From Eublepharis macularius (Eukaryota; Chordata; Lepidosauria; Squamata; Eublepharidae): a DNA stretch of 64,000 bases. The position numbers and the translations under genes were made by a program. Shown here in pieces: positions 23,161-34,574 of this stretch. The notes under the pieces are model-generated. The model searched no databases and was not told the origin of the DNA. It saw nothing but the letters and a program-made list of their open reading frames with translations. Each line of letters begins with the position of its first letter. Position 1 is the first letter of the stretch. The DNA lies in the NCBI RefSeq assembly GCF_028583425.1, contig NC_072791.1, positions 45,391,368-45,455,367 of the forward strand. Reading direction: 5' to 3'.

Positions 23161-26100
23161 GCACTGTAGTGCAGATGAACCTCCAAACACCACAGTCCTA
23201 CCAGTTCTCTCATCCATGTCCAGGTTTTCTCTTTGTTCACTGTAACATCCATATCAGGAAACAATGGCGAGGACTAGCCTCCAAACGATAGTCTGTAATC
23301 TCACTTCAGCCCCTGGTTTCAATTCATTACAAATGGATTGTCACAATTTCCCTTCTCCATTTTCCAGGCTTCCTTTAACCATAGTTTCCTGTGACATCCA
23401 AATCATTGTTTGCCATATTTGGCTATCAAAGCTGGTTACAGGAAAAACTGAAAATACAGGAAAGAGCTGGCACAGAAGAGGCAGTGGAAAGAGGAGGAGG
23501 CATGAAAGCTCACCCCTGACTCTACTCACCCAAAACCGTGGAATGGAAGGTCTGAACCAGGCCGCAGTCTTTCACACAAGGCAGCTGAAAATGACTGCCT
23601 GCCACTTTTCCAAAGGTCCACCTTTGTTAACCTTGCTAAGTTTTAGCAAGACCACTATGTCCTCCCTTCAAGTGGCACAAATGAACCCTTACAAAGGCAG
23701 CACCTATTGGTATAATAATATATAGACACGACGGGCCAGTTTCTGGTTAAGTCGACAACCTTAGTCGTGCGCAATCAAAGGATTTCACAGCCTTCATCTC
23801 ATTTGTGTGTGCAATACAGCAACCCCTTTAGGGGTAGATTGAGCCACTTGCTGCATGGCTGAGGGTCGTCACACATTAACAGCATAGCCTTTGGTGGGAA
23901 GCCTACATGTAGGTGGTATATGAAACACAGTCCTGTACTTCCCCACTGCATGTGTACCTAAGTGCAGGATTGTCAGATTTCATGCACTGGTCTCATGTTA
24001 TTCTTCATGGAGCCTGGTACATGAAGCAGGCCTGAGCTTCACAGCTGAGCAAATATTTGAACATCTCGTCCACTAACCCAATAGAGCCCCCAAGTGGCTT
24101 CTGTAGATTAGTTTCCAGTTGCCTTCGAAGGCAGGGGCAGGCCTGAAGTGGGGCACTTCTAGGAAGGACGCCCATAGGGTGATCAGGGCCCCTGTTTGGT
24201 TATGTAGGAGAGGTAATTTCAGGAGGTGCACCTTGTCTCACACCTACATGATAAGCTGTACCCACTCAAATATAAATTGCACTACTATCCCAGATACAGG
24301 AGTGCAGATACTGTTTGCATCTAGTCTCTCTAGTTGTGTATCAATTGCCCGTAGGAAAGAAAATGACAGCATTTAAAATAAAACCTTCATTGCATTTTTA
24401 TTTGACTTTCCAACAACAGTTTAAAAACTAATGTACCTGTTAACTGAAATATGATTTTAGTGAGATTGTGACAGAAGGATGCCTGTGGATGCTTCCAAAG
24501 AGAACCCCAGTGAGTGTTATTATGCATTTTTACCACTAGAGGTCAGCAAGAGCATTTGAAACAGCTGTTCCCAACTGCTACTGGCGCCTCAAAAATGTTA
24601 GTTACATCAGGCAGGCTCTTTCTGGAAGGCAGTGGCTTTCCTGGAACGAGTGCTCTTCCAGGCAGGCTGGCCATTTCAGCAACATTGTTGAAACATTAGG
24701 CACTACAGTCTGACAGCACCACAGACACTGCTACAGTGATTGATCAGGTCATGTTCCTAAATCCTGGAACTGAGAGGTAATAGGGTTGCCAACTTTTAAA
24801 CTGTTTCATCTAGCTGTCCTTTGAACATCAGTTTGACCTGCAAGCAATTATCCAGTAATGTTATTAAGTTCCATGCCATGGAAAGCTTCAACTGCCCATT
24901 TTTACATACTACTATGAAAGGGACTATTTTTTTTCCTGGGCAGTTGGCATCCTTAGATGTAAAACATATGAAGAAAGATTTGGGTCCACTTGAAACGCAT
25001 AAAGTGATAGCATTTACCTGCCAAAACCGTCACGGCAAAAATTGCCTACGTTTACTGAGCTGCCTGCATATTTACTGACTGTGATCTTGTGTGTTAAATA
25101 AAAAGCCGGATGTGCAGAAATGTAGAATGCAGAACTTTTCCTAGCTTGGGTGTGAAGAGAGGGGAAAAGGAGCCTCCTGCTTAACCCTTTGTATGCCAGT
25201 CTGCTCTTGAGGGCACAAGATCAAGGCCAGTGAGAAAAACTCCAAACCTGGCAGTATTACATCCCAAGTCTCTGGAACTGATCAAACAGGCCTGTGGCAT
25301 ACAAGGAGTTGCTAATTTTTCAAACTATCCCTCTAGCGGTCCCTTTAATATCAGGGTTATCTGCAAGGAATTATCAGGTGACTTCACACCGTGAAAATTG
25401 TCAGCTGCCCATTTCCACTCTTTAAGACTCTGTTAACCTTAGTCAGCACATGCCTGTGAACCACTGGATGTTCTTTCCCAACATAACTGGGATCCCTAAG
25501 ATCACTCCTAACTTAGGAGTCAGTCCTAACTGTTAAACCCTTTGAATTGCTGCTTGAGACACTGGCCCTGAGAACTGCAGCAAGTCAGAGGGTTTCACAA
25601 TATGTTGGTTTTGGAGAAACTCAAACCAGTTTTCTTCCTCCTTGTTTGAATGAGGAACTTCATTATGACAGTGCCTGGAGAACTTGTATACTTAATTTAG
25701 AGGGAAGTATTGGTTATTGGTAATTTTTTTGGAAATGATCTAAACCTCAAAGTCTCCACCAACCTTTTCACGAGTTCTCTTTCACTGTTCCATTTGAGAT
25801 TTTCAAGACTGGAGCAGTCTGTTCTCTCACTCTCTCCCTTCAGCCACAAACTGTCTTAATTAGACTAATTTGCTCATACCTGAGGCCTAGCCAAGTATGA
25901 CCAAAAAAATGACCTCAACTGAGCCACAGCCAACAGGGAATTGACTGAAATGCAGCAATGGGACCATAAATTGAAGGGAGCCTCATAGAACAAACTTCAT
26001 GCATGATTCCTAGAACTGCAGGATCACAAAGGAGGCCAGCATAAGGCTCTTTCGGAATTAGGTAGCCATAGCTCTACCTCAAAAGGGATATTTTAAAAAA

Positions 26101-27165
26101 TCTGGAAAAGGCCTCCCCCCTGCAACATTCCACATTCCGTGGTTGGAAGGCATGTGGTGAGCCTGGCTAATTCTGGGTCTGACCATTTCCTTGAGTGGGG
26201 ACCTTCTGGGAACCACTTAAGGTTGCCAGCTGGACAGAAAATGATATCAAACTGATATTAAGGGGACTGATTTAAAAACTGGCAACCTGAATGGGGCCTG
26301 GAGTTGCATAAGAGAAGAAAAGTGGGATATAAATGAAAGGAAAGGAAATTCCTTAGGAAGGTTAAAAAACTGGGACTTTTTAACTCAAAAAACTATGAAT
26401 GAATAGTGGAGGGTCACAAAATACAGTCTTAATAAAATCAGGAAGAGTGTGATGAGAAGGGGGGGGGATTCCCTTTCAAAATTAAAATCTCAAGAATCCT
26501 CCACGGACACTAATAGGCAGAAAAGGTTCAGGCAATGCAAACGTACTCCATCATGGACACTTGGGGTATTTTTGTGGCCTTCCCTTGAGTCTCCCTCTCA
26601 TTATTTGTCCCTTTATACCAAGTGGTCAAGTGTTAACCACTAGAAGACTTCCAGTTCCTTGTAGAGGCTCTGTGCCCTCAACAGCTGCACACCAGACTCA
26701 CATCAACACTACTTTAGCTTTTCTCTACATAGAGATCTACTTGTGGGTTGTACTATAATTGAGTGTGCCTGCAATTGTTAAAGGCACAAAGGGGGGAGGG
26801 AATGATAATCCAGCCGCAAAAGCAAGACCTCTAGACTGGGACCCAGGACTGCAGAGAGGGCCAGACCTTGATGTTGGCTGCAGACAAAAGAGACAGTAGC
26901 CATTCTGAACTGAGTTCACCTTTGGCCGGGGACAGAGCCGAGCAGGGGTGATGTACAGCACTGTCCACTTACCGTGCTGGCTGAACACACTGCACCATCT
27001 GGAGCTTGTTCGCCACCAGTGCTTGGTATCCCAGCTATTTTCCAGTTGTACTGGCTAACCCAAAAGTTCTGTTGCCTCCTTTTTTTTTCCAGGCAAAGCT
27101 TCCTCATGACGGGCAGATATGCAACTGGCTATTTTGTTTTTCTTCCACTGGAGATGCAGAGACTG
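23161..27165. other. Intergenic, with three copies of an unnamed dispersed repeat
   Basis: No gene was recognised. Three diverged copies of one sequence are visible. Two are on plus, about 24783-24925 and 25305-25430, sharing GTTGCCAACTTTTAAACTGT, GACCTGCAAGCAATTATC and CAACTGCCCATTT. One short copy is on minus, about 26220-26288. The 153-aa frame at 23264-23725 has no domain signature. Confidence 0.55.
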
Positions 27166-27369
27166 AGAGCCAAACTACAAGTGACGTCTTACACAGGTTG
27201 GACACAAGTCGGCTTCCCTCAAGTTTTGATGGGAAATGTAGGCGCCCTGGTTTTACAGCTTGGCTCTCCATTACAGCTGCAAGACCAGGATGCCTACATT
27301 TCCCATCAAAACTTGAGGGAAGCCGACTAGTGTCCAACCTGTGTAAGACGTCACTTGTAGTTTGGCTCT
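27166..27369. mobile_element. Palindromic MITE with 85-bp arms
   Basis: Arms 27166-27250 and 27285-27369 are inverted copies with about two or three mismatches, around a 34-bp loop. The ends are AGAGCCAAACTACAAGTGAC. The interior TTTTGATGGGAAATGTAGGC is shared with 13248-13481. Non-coding; the open frames on both strands are mirror images created by the palindrome. Confidence 0.85.
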
Positions 27370-27804
27370 GACCCTCTCAGGAGTAGACTATTTGCTGTCA
27401 CACTCACAACCCTTCTCAGGGGGAAAAGGTGCCCGCCTTCCACACAAGTTGGAGCAGCGGGAATTACAGGCCTAGGCTAGATGTTGCTGGGGGTGGGGAG
27501 ATGGGACAGCACCCAACTTGCTAAAGATGAAGCTAGCCAACTGACCAAGAGAATCCTGGCCTGGTTGGTTCCTGTGCTTTTAACAGCCCTGGGATCTACA
27601 GAAACCAGCCCACGAAGCTTTTCACAGAACCCCCCTGCTAATGTCCGTCTGCAGAGTATGCCGCCGTTAATGGGGGGAGACCAGAGATCAGTAAGAAGCT
27701 GGCAGCTCTGCTAAGGATGGGGAGAGTTGCAAAAGCCACTCGGAGCCAGCATCAATTCTTTAAGGCCTCAAAAATATAAAGTATTATAACTGATACAGAG
27801 TATA
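27370..27804. other. Intergenic, nothing recognised
   Basis: No gene or repeat was recognised. Confidence 0.5.
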
Positions 27805-27955
27805 TGAAGCTGCCATACAAAATCGGACGATTGGTCCAATATTCTGTGATTCTCCAGCGTCTCAATAAGAGGTCCTTTTCAGCATTACCGCACAACAGTC
27901 TTTTGAGATAGTGAGCCCCATGTATACAGAGTATGGGTTCCACCACTGAGCCATG
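27805..27955 (-). mobile_element. tRNA-derived SINE, minus strand, degraded
   Basis: The plus strand reads ATGAAGCTGCCATACAAAAT, GGACGATTGGTCCAATATTC, then a degraded body and CCACTGAGCCATGAGCC, the reverse complement of the A-box head. Internal segments are missing relative to 13775-13985. Confidence 0.7.
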
Positions 27956-30155
27956 AGCCTAAGTGACTGATGCTGCTGAGTTTGCTATGGTCACTATTCC
28001 AAACTGAGTGTTGAGTCCAGAACCCACAATGTCAGTCAAAGTCTTTCCAGTGAGTTGCCAGGCTATAAACATGATGCCTTGAGTGTAGAAAAGATTAAAA
28101 TTCTACTGATCTGTCTGTCCTGCTTTCTGTAATGTAACATGCAATCTCTCTTTCTAAATTGCAAATATTCATGCTGAACAATAGCCTTAATCAGGCAGAA
28201 TGTAAAAATAGCCTATTCATAGCACTACAGATAGTATGGCTGACTGCAACTGTTTGCATTGTAAGCCTTTCAGGCACACTGCAGCTTCATACAAAGCATC
28301 TAAACACCTCGAGCACCCCAATTTTCTTCTAAGAAAACCCTTCACATGGCAATAGGCCCTCTGTATGCGTGGAGGGACTACAGATATTTGGACTTGCAGT
28401 TTTGTTCCTTTGTAGCCAAGAAAAGAGAATTCCTGCCTGTTGAAGAGTACTGCATAATTAGCGAACTTGAAGACCTGACATAAGAAAGAAGCACCGCTGT
28501 CTTCCAGTTTATCAACAATTCCCTTCCTGGTCTCCCAGCAATTATTCTTTCTCCCCTGAAGAGAGTGGGAAGTTGGTGAGGGAGGAGTCTGGAAAGGGGA
28601 GAAATGGTTGAGAGTGAATCCAGCCACATTTAATTCAAGGTTGTGAGAATGCTTTAACGCATTAGTACTGAACTTGAGAGACAGCAGTTCCCCCGGATGC
28701 TGTTCTCTTTGTGATTAATTCCAAGTTCAACGAGCATGCCCGAGATCACATTTCTGTTCCCTCCAGCTTCAGAGCTGCCAAAAAGACTCCAGGGTGCCAA
28801 GTCGGTGCTGATGACAGTTTGAAACACCCTCCTTAGCCGTTTCCCCACTAAGAGTATCTGGCACCGCAGAATATCTGGTCCAGGCAGGACAGTCATAGCG
28901 GGATCTCTGCAGACACCCCGTACAGCTGTTCTTAACACTGTGCCGTCTGGCCTCCCTCGGCAGAATAACAGGCCCTGCCCTCATAGTGGGGTCTGTTAAT
29001 TGGGCAGGGCACACACCTGACTCATTCCTGTTGGGCTCTAACTGCAATGAGCAGGCACCACTTGTTGCAAGAGCATCCGCTGTATTTTTTTTTTAAATAA
29101 AGCATAGGTGCACACAGCTATTAGCTTAGGTTTTGTGTCATTTTCCTCAATAGTGAAACAGGGTTGGCTGGAGGTTTGGCAGAGAAGCATTTACACCTGC
29201 TGGCAGTAAAGATGACACAGGCTTCCTCCCTAGAGAAAAGCCTCATTCACCTTTGAGATTGTTCTCCACGTCCCCTCATTCTGGGAAGTTCAAACATCAG
29301 CTGTACGGAACTGGGCCTTCTCTGTGTTTGCTTCAATGATTACAGAAAAACTTCATGAGCTTTAGGTGTTTATTCAAGGTCCGTCTAGTTGCAAAAACCT
29401 TTGGTTAATTGGGATGGAAGACTCACCGACTGATACAATGTCAGGACGTTTTGGTTTTGTGTTGCTGTAATTATAACTTTTAAGTAGTATTTGGAAAAGT
29501 TTTATGAATTGTAAAAATTAACACAGAGAACGGTAAACTAAAATATTTCAATTAAAAAATCTCTGGGCTTCTTAACATGGCATACCTAATTTCCTTGAAA
29601 ATTCAGAGTCCTTAATTTCCTACATACACCATCTTATGTGAAAAATCAACCCAAGTTTTGATTTTGTTACAAAAAATTTTCAGGAACCATTCAGCTCTAC
29701 AGCTTCCAGGCATGTCTGTTTATAGTAACCAGGCACCTGCAGAGTTTTCACACATTATGGTGTTGGTTCCCCCCCCTGTATGTAGGAAAAACAACACACA
29801 GTGATCACCCTCCGGAGTGAAATCAACCTCAGGAACTCTGCTTCACTTGAAAATTCCCTCCCCCACCTCCCACACCATTTCCTTCTTTATTTGAGCCTGA
29901 ATGAGGGGCAAGCAGCAATTAAAAATAACTTAGCCTATATTTAAACATACGAACATTTCCCTCTTTTTCATAGGCTGACAGGTGTTTGATATGAAATGCC
30001 ACATAGTCATGTTAACAGACTAAAATTTCTTTCCTCTAGTGGGTGCAGCTCTGGCCAACATTCCTTACGTCTTTATTTCAGGGACAGACATCTAAACAGG
30101 TCACATCAGACATGAAGAAACTGAGAGAGAAGTGGGGAAACAGAAGAGGGAAACT
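27956..30155. other. Intergenic, nothing recognised
   Basis: About 2.2 kb of unique-looking DNA. Open frames on minus at 28217-28627 and 28769-29047 lack any motif and are not flanked by convincing splice sites. Confidence 0.5.
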
Positions 30156-30585
30156 GAGAGCCAGTGCAGGGTAGTGGCTAGAGTGGTAAGACTAGGATTT
30201 GGGAGAACCAGGTTTGATTCCCTTCTGTGCCATGGAAGCTTTACTGGGTGACTTTGGGCCAGTCACCACATTCAGGCTAACCTACTTCATGGTGTTGCTA
30301 TGAAGAACAAATGGAGGAGAAAAATGATGTAAGCGGCTTTGAGTCTCCATTGGTGTGGTTGCCAACTCCAGGTTGGGAAATCCCTGGAGATTTGGGGGAA
30401 GAATCCTGGAGAGGGTGGGGTTTGGGGAGGGACCTCAGCAGAGTATAATTCCATAGAGTTCACCCTCCAAAGCAGCCATTTTCTCCAGGGAAACTGATCT
30501 CTGTAATTCTGAAAGCTCTCCGGTCACCACCTGGAAGTTGTCAACCTGTCCCATTGGGTATAAATGAAGTAAAGTAAAAGAAAAA
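30156..30585 (+). mobile_element. Sauria SINE split by a hAT-type MITE
   Basis: The head GAGAGCCAGTGCAGGGTAGT and body GGGTGACTTTGGGCCAGTCA run to GAGTCTCCATTGG at 30353. After the MITE the SINE resumes with CCCATTGGGTATAAATGAAG and its tail. Removing the MITE and one copy of the duplicated octamer restores the normal SINE end. Confidence 0.9.
30354..30549. mobile_element. hAT-type MITE nested in a Sauria SINE
   Basis: A 196-bp element beginning TGTGGTTGCCAACTCCAGG and ending in an inverted GTTGTCAACCTG. The flanking octamers TCCATTGG (30346-30353) and CCCATTGG (30550-30557) match at seven of eight positions. It is the same family as 21849-22033 and 56945-57160. The host SINE gives an independent check of the boundaries. 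Confidence 0.85.
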
Positions 30586-30678
30586 AGAGTGGGGCATTTA
30601 CTTCACATCATATTCAAGTTATGTTATCTGGTCCATAGGCAAGGGTCAACTCTCAGTTCTGCAGTTCTCATCACCAAG

Positions 30679-30906
30679 GAACCAGTGAAGTGTAGTGGTT
30701 AGACTGCGGGACTAGGATCTGGGGCACCCAGATTCAAATCTTCACTCTGCCATGGAAAACTGCTGGTTGATCTGGGCCAGTCACTGTCAGCCTGAGCTTC
30801 ATCAAAGGGTGGTTGTTGTGAGGATAAAACAGAGCAGGAAAAAATGATGTTGTATGCTTTGGGTCCCCTTTGGGGGAAAAGTGGGGTATAAATATCGAAA
30901 CAAGCA
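30679..30906 (+). mobile_element. Sauria SINE
   Basis: GAACCAGTGAAGTGTAGTGG head, CAGATTCAAATCTTC B-box region, CTGGGCCAGTCACTGTCAGC body and GTGGGGTATAAATATCGAAA tail. It lies just downstream of the probable JDP2 3' end. Confidence 0.9.
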
Positions 30907-31104
30907 AGTATCAACACAGCTTTCTTTGCAGGCTCCCAATCCCAAGTGCTTTTACAGCTCAGTGTATATTGCCGTCTGATCGGCTCTGTACTCAGCTCAT
31001 TCCCCCACTGACAGCCAATCATCCAAAGAATGGACGAGCCCCTAAATACAATAAAGCAAGTGAAGCGCACCACAGAACAAAGCACAAGACAGAGAAGGGT
31101 AAGT

Positions 31105-32096
31105 AAAAGTTTAACATTTACTGAGAGATACAGGACTGAGTATTATGAATGACATACATGGATGGACATGGCGGCGGAGCCTATGTGAAGGTTCAGGCCT
31201 GTTTCCCAGCATGCCAAGGGAAAGGTGCCGATGCCAACAAAACAAGTAACACAATGGAGATAACTGTGGCATATGCATTTGTAACAAAGAGACCATAATA
31301 ACATACATTTCTATGGGATCACATCTAGTGATTATATAAATCCATATAGAGACTGCTGTATAAAAAAAACTTTGTAAAAATATAAAAAAGTGTAAAAATG
31401 TGCATTTTTCAAAGCATGGCCTGGACAGCTGGGCTGTAAACATTATACTGAGGGTGTGCTTGTGGGGGCGCCTGCGCCACAGTGCCACAGACAGGCCCAG
31501 CAGTGAGGCAGGACTTGTGTCAAGTGTTTGCCATTCTTGGTTTCTGGTTTAGTTCTGAAGAGAGTGCAGAGAACACAGGCTGGGTTCAGAGTGGAAGGAT
31601 GCAAAATCTAATGCCTGTGTGGCTTTGCCTGCCATGAGCTTCCTCCTACCCTTGTTGTTCCGGGTTGTTCCAGGGACCTTATGTCCCTGTGGATGGCCAA
31701 CCATTAGTTGTAAGAGGGGTGGTGGGAAGCCACAACGCTGCCTTCTAGTGTCCCAAGATGTTGCAGTCTGAGGATAAACTCCAAAGGATGTCTTGAAGGT
31801 TCTCCAAGGCTGGCAAATAGATTGAAGAGACATGATGAGGCACCAGACAAGCCCTCACAGCAGCTGCCACACCCACTGAAGTGCAGCCTTAGAACAGAAG
31901 AACAGCTTCCCTCCCACTATTTCTGTGGCCACTGTCCACATTCCCTCCATTTGGTTGTTAGGTGCAATCCGCAAGGAAGCATGCTGTGTTCTGTTTGCAC
32001 CAGTCTTTGGTGCGCAGTTCTTCATACAGTACATAGATGAGAGACTCTTAAAGAGACGCTGCTCAGTCTTTTGGTTCCTGACCCACCATGCCTCCT
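31105..32096 (-). other. JDP2: JDP2 3' UTR, downstream end tentative
   Basis: The region after the stop codon at 32097-32099 has no recognised interspersed repeat for about 990 bp, unlike the flanks, which is consistent with a constrained 3' UTR. A canonical AATAAA was not found on the minus strand here. The variant AGTAAA at 31122-31117 is the best candidate, and a Sauria SINE lies about 200 bp further on. A run of A/T-rich segments (31360-31410 on the plus strand) could be regulatory. Length and end point are guesses without transcript data. Confidence 0.45.
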
Positions 32097-32282
32097 TCAT
32101 TTCTTCTCTAGCTGTTCAAGCAGTGGGTTGGCTTCGCTCTCGGGTGTTTTGACGCTATCTGTCCGCACAATGCAAGTGGGGCGGTGGCGGTTCAGCATCA
32201 AGATCAGCTGCTGCCTCTCCTGCTTCAGCTCCTCTATCTGGGCTTTCAGCTCGGCGTTCATGAGCTCCAGGCGCTCGGATTC
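32097..32282 (-). CDS. JDP2: JDP2 coding exon 4: leucine zipper and C-terminus
   Basis: It encodes residues 103-163 and the TGA stop. The exon opens after a CTGCTTAG acceptor (AG at 32284-32283) directly with ESERLELMNAELKAQIEELK, which continues the zipper heptads begun at the end of exon 3. The tail HRPTCIVRTDSVKTPESE is typical of the JDP2/ATF3 pair, and the ending NPLLEQLEKK is JDP2-specific. Thr148 within VKTPESE matches the JNK-phosphorylated site known in mammalian JDP2. Against the mammalian protein as I recall it, changes are minor (Ala for Thr in NAELKA, Ala before NPLL). A tRNA-type SINE starts about 50 bp upstream in intron 3 without touching the acceptor. Confidence 0.97.
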   Translation of the reverse strand, partial: ESERLELMNAELKAQIEELKQERQQLILMLNRHRPTCIVRTDSVKTPESEANPLLEQLEKK

Positions 32283-32334
32283 CTAAGCAGGACCAAAGAA
32301 ACAAGAAGACTGAAGTTGCATGATCTGTAGAGGT

Positions 32335-32525
32335 GACTCTAGGAGAGGGGATGTGGCCCAGGGACTGAGTTTTGCATTCAGAAGGTCTCAGGTGCAATGC
32401 CCAGGATCTCCAGCTAAAAGGACCAGGTAACAGGTGATGTGAAAGACCTCTCCCTCAGACCCTGTGCAGGTGCTGCCACTCAGAGATGACCAAAGATCTG
32501 ACTCTATATAAAGCAGCTTCATGTG
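32335..32525 (+). mobile_element. tRNA-derived SINE in JDP2 intron 3
   Basis: A plus-oriented copy with a degraded head (GGCCCAGGGACTGAGTTTTGC, split by mutation) and B-box AGGTGCAATGCCC. The body ATGACCAAAGATCTGACTCT, then TATATAAAGCAGCTTCATG, is the family 3' end. It begins about 53 bases from exon 4. Confidence 0.75.
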
Positions 32526-32934
32526 TTCACAGAGCCCAGGAAGAAATGATACCACCACTCAGTTGCAGGAAAGAACCAAGCTCCCTTGTGGTTAAAAATT
32601 CACACAACACACAGAGGAGGAGCGACATAGGGACGTCAAGGGGAATTGGACTTCTTCAGCTACATTTTAGTAGAGCAGCTGAATGAAGGCCACCTACATG
32701 CCTAACAAGACAAGTTTGTTGGCTGAGGCTTTGGGAGCCACTTCTAGTCACGTCAGTACAGCCCACCATTAGGGACAGGCGGGCCATTTCCTTCAACTAA
32801 GTCTCCATTCAAGTTGTGGAAATTGTCAGGCCATATCTAAGCTTCGTAGAGAGCTGCACACTGAGAGGCTGAGCGTGCGTGGCACAAGAGAATGAAGCGG
32901 TGGTGAAGCAGCTTACACAGGCTGAGGCACTCAC

Positions 32935-33039
32935 CCGCTGCAGGAACTCGGTCCTCTCCTTCTTTTTATTCCGACATCGAGCCGCAGCTACTTTATTCTT
33001 CTCTCGGCGCCTTTTCCTCCTTTCCTCTTCTTCATCTAG
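32935..33039 (-). CDS. JDP2: JDP2 coding exon 3: basic DNA-binding region
   Basis: It encodes residues 68-102 (105 bp, 35 codons, phase 0 at both ends), starting LDEEEERRKRRREKNK and ending KKERTEFLQR. This is the basic region that contacts TGACGTCA/TGAGTCA half sites. The N-x3-A-A-x-R-C-R signature of AP-1/ATF bZIPs is present as NKVAAARCR. The acceptor is TTTCTCCTCAG and the donor is CGG/GTGAGT, both strong. Reading on past the donor gives nonsense with a stop, so the longer frame seen here is intron read-through. The 105-bp size and phase agree with the conserved ATF3/JDP2 gene structure. Confidence 0.98.
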
Positions 33040-33204
33040 CTGAGGAGAAAGACGAACAACCCAGCCATTACTCCTGGACAGAGGGGAAGCCACCACAACA
33101 GCATCCCTTTTGCAGAGACTACGTCTCATGGGCTTTTCTGCCTAAATCTCAAAGACTGCTGAGCTCGGACTAGGCTGCCTCTTTCTGGAATGTAAACATT
33201 AACA

Positions 33205-33295
33205 GTGTAATCCTAAACAGAGCTGACGCCCTTCTAAACCAATTGACTTCAACAGACTTAGTACGGAGTAACTCCACTTAGGATGGCACTGTAGG
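33205..33295. repeat. Short palindromic repeat (ATCCTAAACAGAG type), JDP2 intron 2
   Basis: AATCCTAAACAGAGCTGACG and the inverse GTAACTCCACTTAGGATGGC flank a centre with CAATTGACTTCAACAGAC. The same palindrome occurs at 42236-42325 and 49477-49563, with relatives within 39240-39600. A small non-coding fold-back element. Confidence 0.7.
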
Positions 33296-33399
33296 TGAAC
33301 AGCAAGCATGCTTTTATGCACCCATACCAATACTAGCAAACATTTTTCGTTGTTGATGCAAATGTTGCATTATTCCAAAAACCGTTAGAAGGTCCAAAT

Positions 33400-33450
33400 G
33401 TTCAATCCCCAGCATCTCCAGCTAAAAGGATCAGAAAGTAGGTGATTTTA
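33400..33450 (+). mobile_element. tRNA-derived SINE fragment
   Basis: TTCAATCCCCAGCATCTCCA followed by GCTAAAAGGATCAGAAAG matches the B-box and adjoining body of the family at 32335. Confidence 0.6.
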
Positions 33451-33624
33451 CCCCAAATCAATGCTTAAGGTGTGTGCAAGTACACGAAGAGGGCCACCAA
33501 ATTACTCTTAAACTCTGAACAAAGAAACTGTTTCACAATAAAACACTAATGAAAAATTCAATTAATCTGCCTTCTTGTTCTAACTCTTAAATGTGAGCAT
33601 GCACATCTGTTGATTAAATGGTAC

Positions 33625-33832
33625 ATATGAAGCTACCTTATGCTGAGACCCTTGATCTATCAAGGTCAGTATTGTCTATTTCTGACAGGCAACAACTCTC
33701 CAGGGTCTCAGGTTAATATCTTTCGTATCAGCGACTACCTGAACTTTTTAACCAGATCTCCCGGGCATTCAACCCTGGGCCTTCTGCATATAAAGCAGAT
33801 GCTCCACCACTGAGCCATGGCCCCTCCCTTTT
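33625..33832 (-). mobile_element. tRNA-derived SINE in JDP2 intron 2
   Basis: The plus strand reads ATATGAAGCTACCTTATGCT, CAAGGTCAGTATTGTCTATT and CTGCATATAAAGCAGATGCT, then CCACTGAGCCATGGCCCC. It is therefore a near-complete copy in reverse, with A- and B-boxes still recognisable. Confidence 0.85.
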
Positions 33833-34244
33833 GGTACCACAGAATGTATTTGCTTCTCCAATAGCTCAGTCTGAGGTTCCTGAATGGCATACACTGTCAA
33901 TGGGCTTCAGCTTTCATCTGTGGACACACATCCTGCACTATTAAGATGTTTTATCTAGTCCAGAACAAGAAGTTCTTTCATCTCATGGAATAAAAGAACT
34001 TCTTAAAATTATAAAGTCATTTGATTAAAATCCAGACTTACCCATTACATTTAAATGAAAATGGACATTTGACAAACGTTCAACATGTGCGCTTTGACAG
34101 TGAAAGAAGCACAGGGTTTCTCTTAAGTGTGAAATAATTTGCAATTTTTTTAAATAAACGTTTCCAGTAAGGTCACTTTTAATATTCTTGCTGACACTGT
34201 GAGGAAGACACTGATGCACTCTGCAGCCTGAACAATGTTATAAC

Positions 34245-34574
34245 CGGGGCTTTTTTTCTGGGAAAAGTGGTGGTGTAACTCAGTGGTAGAACTTAGGATC
34301 GCACAATGACGTCACTTTGGTTCAGCTGGAACAAGGGGGGAGTTTTTTAACGTTTAAATCACCCTCAGCGAAAATGGTCACATGGCCAGCAGCCTGCCCC
34401 CTGATCTCCAGACAGAGGGGAGTTTAGATTGCCCTCCGCGCCGCTCAGTGGCGCGGAGGGCAATCTAAACTCCTCTCTGTCTGGAGATCAGGGGGCGGGG
34501 CCACCGGCCATGTGACCATTTTCAATAGGTGCCAGAACTCCGACCCACCGTGTTCCAGCTGAAAAAAAGCCCTG
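34245..34574. mobile_element. hAT-type fold-back element in JDP2 intron 2
   Basis: A 330-bp element with CGGGGCTTTTTTTC at one end and AAAAAAAGCCCTG at the other. The flanking octamers GTTATAAC (34237-34244) and GTAATAAC (34575-34582) differ at one base. The centre is a long GC-rich hairpin (CTCCAGACAGAGGGGAGTTT, mirrored as AAACTCCTCTCTGTCTGGAG) around GCGCCGCTCAGTGGCGC. A second copy lies at 56219-56478. It would fold strongly in JDP2 pre-mRNA. Confidence 0.88.

Noticed and set aside
32809..32934. Extension of the JDP2 basic-region frame beyond FLQR
   Set aside because: It passes a strong GT donor (GTGAGT) and no longer matches JDP2; the true continuation is in exon 4.
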